From NCBI GenBank assembly GCA_030248225.1, contig JASANE010026709.1, forward strand, positions 1-64,000: a stretch of DNA of 64,000 nucleotides, written 5' to 3'. This DNA is from Trileptium ribeirensis. Its lineage: Eukaryota; Nematoda; Enoplea; Enoplida; Thoracostomopsidae. Shown here in pieces: positions 10,441-22,800 of this stretch (positions are counted from its first letter, which is position 1; each line of letters starts with the position of its first letter). Under the pieces are notes generated by a model, which ran no database searches, was not told where the DNA came from, and saw nothing but the letters and a program-made list of their open reading frames with translations. The position numbers and the translations under genes are program-made.

Positions 10441-10814
10441 AAAGGTAGAAAGCAAATATTTTTACTAAATTAAAAGCTAAGCTGATTGATTTCGACTGAG
10501 GGAGAAGAAAAAAAAAAAAAAAAAAAAAAAGAAAAAGGAAAATATTTGCCGCACTAGAGAGGTGCGAACATAAGTAACCGGATCAGTCAGAGCGAAGCGA
10601 AAAGTTTACACTTCCAGTCACATACCTAAGAAATCGGTACACGAAAATAATAGTAAAGCTGAAGCGTGCCGAACAGTAGCAATTCTGCTATCAAAGTAAA
10701 CACTCATATACTTCGCTATATATATATTTACCATCCGTGCCCTTGCCAGGCTTGGAACACGGAAGCCCCACAACTTGAAACAAATAGGGATTATAAATAA
10801 AGTCGGAATCAAAT

Positions 10815-13800
10815 ATGTCAGTACCGGCGAGCGCAAATAGAACGCCGACTAGCGGCACGCCAGGAATAAATAGCATAGGAAGTGGCACAGCCACCACGGC
10901 TGGTAGTACAAATGGACCAGGTCCCACTGTAACCGGGGACCCATTAGTAGCAATCCTACAGCAGCTAACGCAAAGGGCAACCACTGTAACACCTATAATA
11001 CAAGTAGGGGACATTCCGCCGTTTTCAGGAGCTGACGGACAGGACTTCGAGGCCTGGTTAGCCACCTACGACAATCTAACGGACGCGAATGGATGGACAC
11101 TAGACCAGAAACTCATTTGCTTCCCGACTGTATTAAAAGGTGAGGCCCTTAAAATTTACGAAAGCTTTCCGGACTGCCAGAAACAAACATATGAAGCCCT
11201 CTGCTACAACATGGGTTTCATGTACTCTTCCTCGCAGCGAGACGAAGACGCACTAATCACGTTACGCATGCGCATACAAGGGGAACGGGAATCAGTCGCT
11301 ATGTACGGACTTGACCTTCAAAACCTAGTGGACAAAGCATTCCCGGAGGTTGAGGGCGAACAACGTGACGCGTTATTACAAAAATTCCTGCGACAAGGAC
11401 TGAGAAAAGAATTAAAGTCTTGCGTAATAGGGAAGACTTACCCGTCCTTCAAACACATGATGGACAAGCTTAAGTACAAGGAGGACGCCATTATAGCGTC
11501 CCAAAAGGAAGTTATTGGAGTACCGGTTCGCAAAAGCAGCCGGTCCAAGACAGTAAACTGCATATCACAGGGTGCTGAAAACACGCAACTAGTGGATCAG
11601 ATCCGTGAGGCATTAGATGAAAATAAGCGCACCACAGCCGGCAGCGATGCTACCATCGCTCGGCTTATTGATCTGCTAGATAAGCGCACGGAACAACACC
11701 AACTAAATGCAATGATGCAGAATAACGGAGCACCGCAGCTAGGCGCAAGTGCAGTACCAACACCAGCACCAGTCGGAAACCAGTGTTTTCGATGTGGCTA
11801 TATAGGGCATTTCGCTAGAGAATGTCCGTACTTCCGAATGGATGTGTACGATCCATTGCAAAATGAATACACACGTTTAGCCACGCGAGCAGCGCCTAAC
11901 TACACGTACGGTGCACCGCCACCGCCCGCTATCGAATATGCTAGGCCGCCACCGCAGTACAATAATCGTCCTCGCTATCGAGTAGTTGAACCTAGAGGTG
12001 GAGCACGCTACTCGCGACGTGATGATTGGAACAATACAGCTAATCAACGGGGATACACTGGTTATGGGCAGCAAGGATACTATCGCCCAGAGCCTGCAAC
12101 CTACAACACGTATGGAAATGGCGGTCAGACCGAATATTACAACAGATCTCGCGGACGTAGCGCTAATGGGTACAACCAGCGAAATAATGGATATAACCCA
12201 ACATACGAGCGACGCTATGCTGCACCACCCCAACCATTGTCGGCAGAAGCCGCTCCGTTTCGGCCGCGCACACCTAGTAATGGTTGGAATACTACGAATC
12301 AGCTAGGAGCAGTACCTCGCAATAGACCCGCCCCAGCACCAATAAATAACAATGAGCGAGTTGATCGTCGCAATGCCGGCGTAATGTCAGTGACCAAAGC
12401 AGTAGATCCTGAGCTAGCACACCGCCTAGATGTTATGCGACATGAAATGTCTACGCTAGAGGAACGCGCAGGAGCTGGCTTAGGCACCCGTTCGGCACAA
12501 GTTAACATGCTGGTCACTGAAGATGAAGCAATGCATGAACATAATGACACAAATTTTGAAATTGAGCCAGAATACCTAGACGACGTTGAAGCAGAGCCAG
12601 GCTTGTATCAGGTAAACTTACTGCAAACAGATAGGGATACACCACGCAAATTGTCGCAAGCGACCGGGTCGCGGAGTGGCAACGCACCAAATCAACCGCA
12701 AGAAGATGAAACACTTGTATATGGAGAATACAGATATGGCAAAACACAAAGTGACACTGAACTCACACGGCGCTCGGCTTTGTTGTCTCCAACCCCTGGC
12801 GCGCAGGGTGTGACCCGAGACTCTGTGAATAATGGTTGGCCAACCAGCTTATTTGTATATCCCGATCGGAAGTCAGCGCGAGGAGAGGAAGAGTACCGAG
12901 ATACCGAGCAGAGGAGTGAGAGGGGAGGAGGAACCGAGAACCTAATGGAACCAAAGGAACCTAATGATCCTGATGTGCCGAGTGAGAAATATGGGAGGTG
13001 GCCGTTCGGACTTCGGGGGCCGATTAATAGGGCATCCGTGTCAAGCAATGACCCAAACGCTGGCACGTGTAACCCATCTCAGGCGGCTGCACATCGGATG
13101 GAACCTAAGAACCTAATGGATGGAGAACCTAATGGAATGGAACCTAGAGAGACGCCGTTCGGACTTCGGGGGCCGATTAATAGGGGTCGCGTGTTTGGCA
13201 ATGGCTCTAGCGCCGGCACGGTACAACCTGGGGAAGCGACTTTCAATAGGCTTATTCAAAATTACGTATGTGAAGCGGAACCAGAAGAACCTGCGGAGGA
13301 ACTTATGAACCTAACGGAACCTAGTGGACTTGCGGATACCGAGAACCTAGTGGAACTTAACCTAGCGGAACCTAATGGATGGAATGGATTACCGAGGAAC
13401 CGAGAACCTAAGGAACTAAATGAACTTAACCTAGCGGATGCATCCAACTTAACTAAACTGACTTCCACCAATTTAGGGCGGCCGTGTGAGGCCCCTGTAG
13501 CGTTTCAACCGACCGGGGAAGACCGCTCGTGGACACTGGTCAGGTGCGATGGAGACCTTCGGAACACGGGTCAGTCCGATTGTCCTAGCTCCGTTCAAAA
13601 TTCGAGAGCGTATGTGTACCCTAGATCTTTAGAGGCCGGGGAAGACCGTAGAGGACACTGGCCAGGAGAAGGGAGGCGTCGAGCAATGAGCCGTCCTGAT
13701 TGCCCTAGCTCCGTTCAAAATTATAATTTATGTGTAGGACCAAATTCGAACAGGGTTCGGTCCCTAAGTGTAGGAGCCGTAGGATCCGACCAGGTCGGAA

Positions 13801-16800
13801 GCCGCGGTGATCGTTTGTCGTTGTGTAGTAGCTCCAACCGGCAGGTGCAAATGTGTGCGGCCGACTGCGACCGGGTCGGAGCCGGTATGTTTGAATCGTG
13901 TGTTGAACCGGGAGAAGAAACTGTGCAACATGTGAGCGAAACGGGTTTAAGGTTACACGGAGACATCGCCGAGCCGAGTGCCGACCATACCACCAGCATA
14001 GGGCATCATAATGATCGAGCTAGCATTTGTGAAATTGCGGAACCTAGTGGTAGAGAAGTGGAACTTAGTAACCTAGAGGAAAATAATGTAGCTAAGGAGG
14101 ACCCAATGGTAACCAGTAAAAGCTCGAAAGTTGTGATAATAACGCCCATAGTACATGACAGGACCGAGAAAGCAAACATAATAGCAACCCAGCAACCGGA
14201 AGACAGAACGGAGATTGTTACATGCCAGCTAAGTACAAACGCAGCCTGCAAATTAGGAATCAACCCAACCGGATCGCCGGTTGACCTGGCGGAAATCATT
14301 GAACATGCATTAAAATCACAAAAGACGTCGGGAAACGCACCAACTTTCGGCCGAGTTGGTATGGATCTTGCGATTAATCACACAGACATACACTGGACAG
14401 AACGTAAGTACCTGTCGGATCAAGGAAATGCACGAATATGCAAACAACAGATATTAGATATTATCTTGAGAGAATTACACGCATTACCGAACAACAGCGA
14501 AATGGTAGAGCCTTTGATCTTACAGGGATTACCCGACGAGGAGCGAATTACGTTGCTGGGGTCGGATTCAGAATTCGTGCCTGCAGTTAAGCCAGAATGT
14601 CACGGTAAATTTTCTCATTACATCCTCGCACTGCCTAAGCTACGTTTCGGAGAAGAACGAGCACCAATAAGAACGCTGTTCTATCGGAGGGTCATAGCTG
14701 TGTCGGAGCGGATATGCCATGCCCACCAGTTGCTTAGACGTCGAGTGGCTGGGACGGCCCGAGTCGACCGACGGCGGGACGCTGCCGTTTTGTCAGGGCT
14801 GTTAGGGTTCGCATCTCCGTTCCTACACACTATGCCGGGGATACACGTTAGCAGTAGCATGTTGAAACACCTGGAAGGACTCTTGGAGATCGTTGCCCGG
14901 GTCATTAATTCAATGAGCATCACGCAAGCAATCACAGAGGTATACCGATCCCAAATCCCTATTCTACAGACATGCATCATGTGCGAGGAGCGACACAATA
15001 CAAACTTCATGCCTAGAGAAGAATGTGCATTTACCACCTATCATGGCGAATGGGATTATACTGGGAATCTGTCTGCCGATTATGGAACCATTAGGAGAAA
15101 TGGGACAGTATCCATTCGCCCAAGCTGCACACAGGGATTACACACAGCCTATGAACTCATAGCGTATAGGGAAGCCAACTTGGAATTTTTGGAAACCATA
15201 GTAGGTGCACCATACTTGTTGGATAATCTAGTTACGGAATTCGACGAAACCGGACCCAAAGTTCCGGTGCTGTCAATACATCATATCGTATACGCTATAA
15301 TGGCTAACGCGCTTTTCAGGGAAGTAAGTAGCAAACCAAAGCGCGAAGAACTACTGTACCTAAGACTATTGTGGTTACGTAAGCCCGCTCAAAATATCTG
15401 GCAGAGTGACCCGATGGACGACATGGACCTAGTTCCAACCCCGGATAATGACGCTGACATAACATTCATTGACGAAGAGGAACTTGAAAGTGAGTTGAGT
15501 GCAGCACTTAGTAACGCTGGCTCGGACGAATTCGACATGCCCGCGACCGAATCACTCGACTTCGACGACCTCGCCTCTGAACTAAGTTTCTCTATGGACA
15601 ATGAGACTGTCAGGCATGAACACGACACTACCGTTGATAGAAGTAACCAGACATCACCGACCGGGTCGGTACGGTTTTCTTCCAACGGATTAGGACAGAG
15701 AGTAAAAGCTGCAGTCGGATTGCTAAACCAAGGAACCAAAATACTAGGATTACTAATAACTTTGTTAGTTCTCCACAATTTAGGGCAAACCCACGCTATT
15801 GCTACACCATTTTCGGACCAAGTAGCACGCTTAGGAGCCATGGTAAATCAACAGGTGGGCACGCTGATCGAACCCCAAGGTTTAGTTATTACAGCTTCAC
15901 AATCAACCTTTTTGCCGATAATCCTAAGGCTATCTTTAGATGGACTACAGCCTAGTAGGCAAGCGACGGGTATGGCATGGTGTGTATACACTCCACGGGG
16001 TAAACCATGTTTGGGGAACTGTTGTCCCAACCCAAATTGTACTACCATGCCAGATTTACAACAGAAAGTACAAGAATTAGAAAGAGAATTAAGGAGCACC
16101 TATCAGGGTGTATTAGACACTAGTTACTACATGGCATTAATGCGCGAATATTGCGAGGCGAATGCCCACCTTTGTGAGCAACCAAAGGTTCGAAAGAAAC
16201 GCTTTCTCGCAGCGCTAGCAGGAGCCGCAGGTGTAGTAACAGGTTTTCTAGGTGTAGGTGTAGCGTTCACTAATGCGGTACATCTTAAGGATCTAAACAA
16301 GCAGGTACTCGCGCTCTCTAAGGAAATGAGAAACACCTATAATGTCGCCTATGGTAACTCGCGAGCTATAATGAAACTAACACACGCAAATGAGGAGTTG
16401 TACTCATTTTTACATCACGAAATGCAGGAGGTAGTTACCATGATTGATCAGGTAAGGTGTCAAGAGCAACGCTACGTTACAGAGGTCCACCGCGAGCTAG
16501 TTAACCACATGTTTCGCACCAGCCTTAGGTCCTCGGTTGACGCCGTCATGGAAGCCATGATGAGCGGTCAACTATCACCGAAAGTAGTGGACGCATCCAC
16601 GCTTAAGAACTTATTCCAAAAGAACTCGCAAATAGCGCAGACCATCCTGATACGTGAACCAGCGCTGGCTTATCAATTCGGGCAAATTTACCCAGTGCAT
16701 ATCGACTTGGGGTCATTTAAATTTGCATTCATACTGCGAGTTCCTTTAGTTACGTCGGATGATGTCCGACCCTACTTTCGAATTTACAACGTTGGCTGGA

Positions 16801-19800
16801 ACGTTCCCGAGCGCAGCGCCCACATGAAATTACCATTGCCTGACTATGCCACGCGGATTGAACGAGCACGGTACGAAGTACTTAAACTACACGCATGCAA
16901 CACGCGACCGGGTATTGCATTCTGCGAAATACATGCATTGGCAACGGACCATACATCGCGTTGTTTGGACTGGATCATCATGGGCGAGGACGCTCCTGAT
17001 GAAGCTCGTCAACTCTGCAAGAACAGTGCATTGGTCGGGCCAATGGCTAATCACACCGATGTCTACACCACGGCACAAGGAGTCCTAATACGAACTACCG
17101 AACGCAAAGCTGTCGTCTCCAAGAAGAAACATCTTAGTCACGTTACCCGAGGAGAGACGATTGACATTGCAGACAACGGAGTTTTGTGGCTGTCGCATAG
17201 TAACTACACCCAGCTCGTGGTCGGACCACTTATGCTGGCTAGCACACTCGACGCACAGGAAGTCACGGTTCACATTGGACCTAACATCACCGTCCACGAC
17301 TTTCCGGAAATACCGCTCAAACCGATTGCTTGGAGCTCATTGGAACACGCCAAAGCAACGAACTTACAAGTGCAGCAAATCGCGGACGAGCAATTGAAAA
17401 AGGTCATCGACTTCCCATACATCACTACAACTGGAGTAGCACCCTACCTATGGATGCTCATTGTGCTAGCAGTTGCCGGAATAGGGGCAGTAATATACTT
17501 TAGGAATAAAGCCGGGTTCTGCCCTAAATGCGTAAAGGGACGTTTACAACGCTGGTGGCAACAACGACCATGTGCTCGGGAGGGACTAACTCGACCCGAA
17601 TTGCATGTTAAGACGGACAATGAATATGGCACCACCAACACGCCCCGACCAACTGTTTCAGCCCCAGCTGCATCCACGGAACATCTCGAGTTACGAACAA
17701 TGAGCCCTCGCCGCTCGGCTCGATTAAATGCTACCACCGAGGACGAAAGCGTTGTCCTGGTGGAGCCGACTGAATTATTCGCTGTATCTGAAAAATCTCA
17801 ACGTAGAGGACATCGCACAGTAGCCTACCACCGGCAGGTCAACGCAATACATCACATGGACGCACCCTTACTCATCAATGCTTTTGTATACCGCACACCC
17901 GTACTTACACTAATAGATACAGGCGCCGACGTTTCTATAGTATCACAATATCTGGTTAATAAGTTAGGCCTCCAACCGCAGCCCGACGACTCTACTAGGA
18001 TAGTATCCGCCACAAAACAAGAATTAGCACTAGATGGCAGTATCAGTGTACCTTTGTCGATCGGGTCCATAAAGGTACAAACAGAGTTCTTTGTCACTAA
18101 AACTGCACCTTATCACTGTATCATAGGAACAAATTTTATGTCTCAATTACCAAAATGCATTATAAATTTTAAGGAACGCTGTTTAGAAATAGCAGTAGAT
18201 GAGGAAGAGGCTAAAATACCCTTTGCAGGCCTAGAACGGTACGACCCACCACTGATAGCAGTAATGTGTAGAAAACTCACTACTATAGAACCAAATACGG
18301 AAACATTTATTAATGCGATCCCCGAAATAGCTGAAACAGGCGTAGGACCGGCACTGTTTGTGCCCGCACCGGAAATGGTAGATATCGCAATGGCTCACGC
18401 ATTAGTATTAAGGAGCCAAAGAACGATACCAGTCGCAGTGATCAATTTCGGAAACACACCGGTCACTATTTATGCCGGACAAACAATAGGACACATGGAG
18501 GTAATGATGAACCCCAACGTGCAGTTCCTGAAAGATACAAACAAAAATTTGATTCGATATGAGGAACACAAACCGGCGAAGCAATTAAATAATATCACCA
18601 CGCATCCTGAAAGAATTATTCAACACATCGAAGCAGGAAAAAGATCGATCGACCATGAAAGAGCTCAAACAATCTTAAGCAAGATAGATTTCGATAAGAC
18701 TTTATTGTCCCCATTTGAGTTAAAACAATTGAAAACTGCGATCGCTGAGAATGCAGACGTCTTCAGCACGCACGATTTTGATCTAGGGCGCTACACTGAA
18801 CATAGGCACCGCATAGAGACCGGAGATGCTAAGCCGATTAAGCAAGCACCGTATCGACTAGCACATTCCTTACGCGAACCGCTTAGAGAGGAACTAAATA
18901 GTATGCTAGATGCGGGACTAATTTCACCATCAAGCTCACCTTGGGGATCACCAATAGTGTATGTAACCAAGAGTGATGGCTCACTCCGGCTCTGTGTGGA
19001 CTTTCGGAAGGTAAACACAGTAGCAGAACAGGACGCATATCCATTGCCTAGGATAGACGACATTTTAGGATGCCTCCGAAACACTAAATTAATGTCTAGT
19101 TTAGATCTAAATAAGGGTTTCTGGCAACTAGAACTTGACCCAGAAACAAAAGATAAGACATCCTTCGTAACGGTTCATGGACAATACGAATACAACGTCC
19201 TGCCGTTCGGATTAAATTCGTCCCCAGGGGCTTTCCAACGTTGCATGTCCATGATTTTAAAGGGGTTAGAGTGGGAAAAATGTTTGATTTATATAGACGA
19301 CATACTGGTATTTTCACCAACGTTCGAGGATCACTTAGCAGACCTAATTAGGGTTTTCGATCGTTTTCGCAGGGCAAACTTAAAACTAAAACCATCAAAA
19401 TGCCACTTTGGCCGAGGCAGTCTAAAGTATTTAGGACACATAATTAGCACGGAAGGCGTAAAACCAGATCCAGAAAAGGCAATAGCGATCGAAGAATTCA
19501 AACGTCCAGAGACGTTGAAGCAGCTTCAAAGTTTCATAGGACTAGTGGGATATTACCACAAATTTATACCAAACTACTCAGACATATGCGAACCACTCAA
19601 TGAATTAAAACGCAAGGATGCAGTATTTAAGTGGACTCCTAAGTGTGAGGACGCATTTAAGAAACTAAAACAGGCGCTATTAGATGAACCCGTGCTAGTG
19701 CACCCTGATTTTACACAGCCGTTCATTTTACAGACGGACGCTTCAGGATACGCAATGGGTGCAGTGCTCTCGCAGAAAACTAAACAAGGCCTCAAACCCA

Positions 19801-22800
19801 TTGCATACGCGAGTAAGGCTCTGTTAGATTATCAACGCCGCTACCCCGCAATCGAAGCCGAAGCTCTCGCGATTAGATGGGCAGCGCTACACTTTAAGCA
19901 TTATTTAGTAGGCCACAAATTTCATGTTGAAACCGATCATAAACCCCTCAAAGCCTTGTTTGATAAACCACCTAGAAATTCACGCTTATCCCAGTGGCGC
20001 AGTGAATTACTACTCGAATTCGGAGGATTTGAAATACTCTATAGACCAGGTAAAGAAAACGGCAACGCTGATGCTTTGTCACGGGATCCTAGGTACGACC
20101 CATCCATAAGCGAGGAACCAGGAGACATCTATGAAATATTGATGATGGGTCGGGGACGACCCACCGGTCCTCGCCCACCAACAACCTGCGCAGCATGGGA
20201 CCAATCGCACCTGCCGTATCCCGTACGCACAGTAGCACCACTCGCAACGGGCTCGCCAAACCCTATAACGGGAAGCCCAGTAGCTCCCCCAGGTCAACCC
20301 AACCCCGAAGCAATCCCATCACACTTAGTCCCCGACACGCAAATAACTACAGTACCCCCTGCAACGCTAACTCAACAGGCAGCCACGCTAAGCGCAATTC
20401 CAATTAGGATGGATCCGGGAGAGACCCCAGTAATGTCGGTTCGCACTACAACAATCTCGGGTTCTGGAGTCGGACCTCAGGCTCGAGGATCTAAAAGGCC
20501 ACACCGGCCCGAATCGGAAACCGTAGGACTAAGGGCAACCACACTACCAACTGAACAGGAATTCGATAGACTCATGAAATTAATGATGCACTATGAAACA
20601 GAAATACTACCAACCGTTAGGATCGAGGACGCACAGGACACTCACGAAAACATATACTTACCGTTCTTTTCGGATCTCCCAGATTTTAATTTAGTACGGC
20701 TTTTACCATATATACAGCGAAACGACCCAGAACTGGGTCCAATTTGGTGGTATTTATATAATAAAACACGGCCCAGGGCCGAGCTAGGTGCACTAAGGAT
20801 CGAAATGCGAGCTCATTACTTCGAGTTAGCTCAGGACACTAAGATACTGTACATGCACCCATTACAACCAGGAGACATAAATTATAAATTGTGCGTCCCA
20901 ATTACATTAGTACAGCAAATACTCAAACATGAACACAACACTCTGTATGGAGGACATCCTGGCCGTGATCGGCTAATAGCAAAATTGAAACAATTTTATT
21001 ACTGGAAAGGTATGTCAGAACACGCACAACAATGGATCAGGCGATGCACTCTGTGCCAATCCGCGAAGGACCCAATTTCTCGGATAACCACCGGATTGGG
21101 CAGGGTTCCGTTGGCAAATCAACCAATGTATCGTGTATTCGTAGACATACTTGATATTCAGGTCAGATCACAAGCAGGCAATCGCTACGTTATTGCATTT
21201 ATAGATCAATTCACGAAATTCGCAATAGCAGTAGCAATAAGGCACCAGGATGCACACACCGCAGCTCACATATTTTTATACGAGGTAGTTAATAAGTACG
21301 GAGCTCCCAGGGAGCTATATTCTGATAGAGGAGGTGCTTTCACCGCACATATGTTCGAAAGCCTGTGCCAGGAAATGCACATATTTCGGCACATGAGTTT
21401 AGCTTACCACCCCCAGGCAAATGGTGAGATCGAAAGGTTCAATAGAACATTATTATACCTACTAAGAGTAAGTGTACCGCAGGATGATCACCACTCATGG
21501 GATATATCCCTACCATTTTGTGTAATGGCTTATAATTCTTCGGTACACACAGCCACCAAATATCCACCATTTTTACTAATGCATGGGTTTTACCCTAGGT
21601 TACCTGGAGAATACGACACGCATAGTGCAGCCACAGGCTACACTGGAGCTCACTCATATAGAGCCAACGCGCAGCGCTGGATGGCTTCTATTAGGGAACG
21701 CGCATATCAATCAATGAGAGCCGCCCAGGAAGTAAATCGGCTAAGGTATAACAGGCGAGCTCGCGAACCACGCTATCAAACAGGCGAATTAGTCTGGGTC
21801 TATAGACATGACACCACGCCAGGAACATCTAGGAAACTTACACCTCGTTGGTGCGGACCATACGAAATATTAGGGATCACCCCGCCGTGCATGCGTGTAA
21901 GAATGCATTCGAACCCGGAAGGTATGGCGCATGTTGTACACCTTAATAGGACTAAGCCGTGTTTTAGAGCATTGGACCCAGTGCCTAATGTAGGAGACTG
22001 GCTAGGCCAAGTACACGCTTCTGTATTAGAAAGGGGATTGAATGAACCCACACAAAGAATTATCGCTGATAGGGATTTTGTGACAGAAATAGAACCTGTA
22101 GATGAGGTAGCAGTGCGCACAGTAAGAGCAGCAGTCAGTGATAGTTCGGACACTGAAAGCATCGAAATGGGTGACCCCAATGATCCTAACTTTTACCGCC
22201 GGACATACGCAGAGATCGAGGCCGAACAAGCAGCAATGGAGCACATCGAGTATCGGACGGACGACTACGAACCGCAGAATCCAAGGACAGTCAGGAATCG
22301 GATTCCACTGACTGATCCGGATAGAGAAATAGAACCTTCTTGGCCACCAATATCGCAGGAACAGGTTACCAGCCAAGAGGCCTTTTCATACATACCAGAA
22401 CCTGGTAGCCGAGACACACAGGTGGAATACGGACAACACACGGTGCCGGTAACGACAATGGAAAGAATAGTAGCCACCAGCGAGGAGGTTCCATTCGGCG
22501 TACCGACTGTAGGTGTTGGAATACTCGAAGGACAGCATTTTTACCCAGCGGACATTACGCTGTCTACTACGCCACGAGGAGCTTCAGGTGGAATCGTCGT
22601 ACCCGGACCATACACCTCAGGGGATCTACGCTACGCAATTATGCTCGCTGCTCAGGACCATCCATTATTTCAATCGCGACCAGCTGAACATATTATGGCA
22701 TCACGACTACGCGTACCAATGGAGATGTCAACTCAAACTGTAGGGGACTATACAACAATGCGTCCCTATAGCGCTCCACCAGCAGGTGCCAACGCACCTA

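Larger units (their letters stand above)
8912..10814 (+). other. Untranslated leader of the 27-kb element
   Basis: No coding sequence is seen. It holds a short imperfect tandem repeat (9507-9826), a homopolymer-ridden patch (10217-10440) and a poly-A run (about 10508-10530). Possible splice donors are AAG|GTAATT (about 9262) and CAAG|GTAAAT (about 9725). The expected tRNA primer site should lie just after 8911. TGGGGGCCACG at about 8924 begins with TGG, but I could not match it to a tRNA. Confidence 0.6.

Noticed and set aside
12692..13066. Minus-strand reading frames inside the polyprotein gene
   Set aside because: They are shadows of a long coding frame with strong composition bias. None has a recognisable domain.
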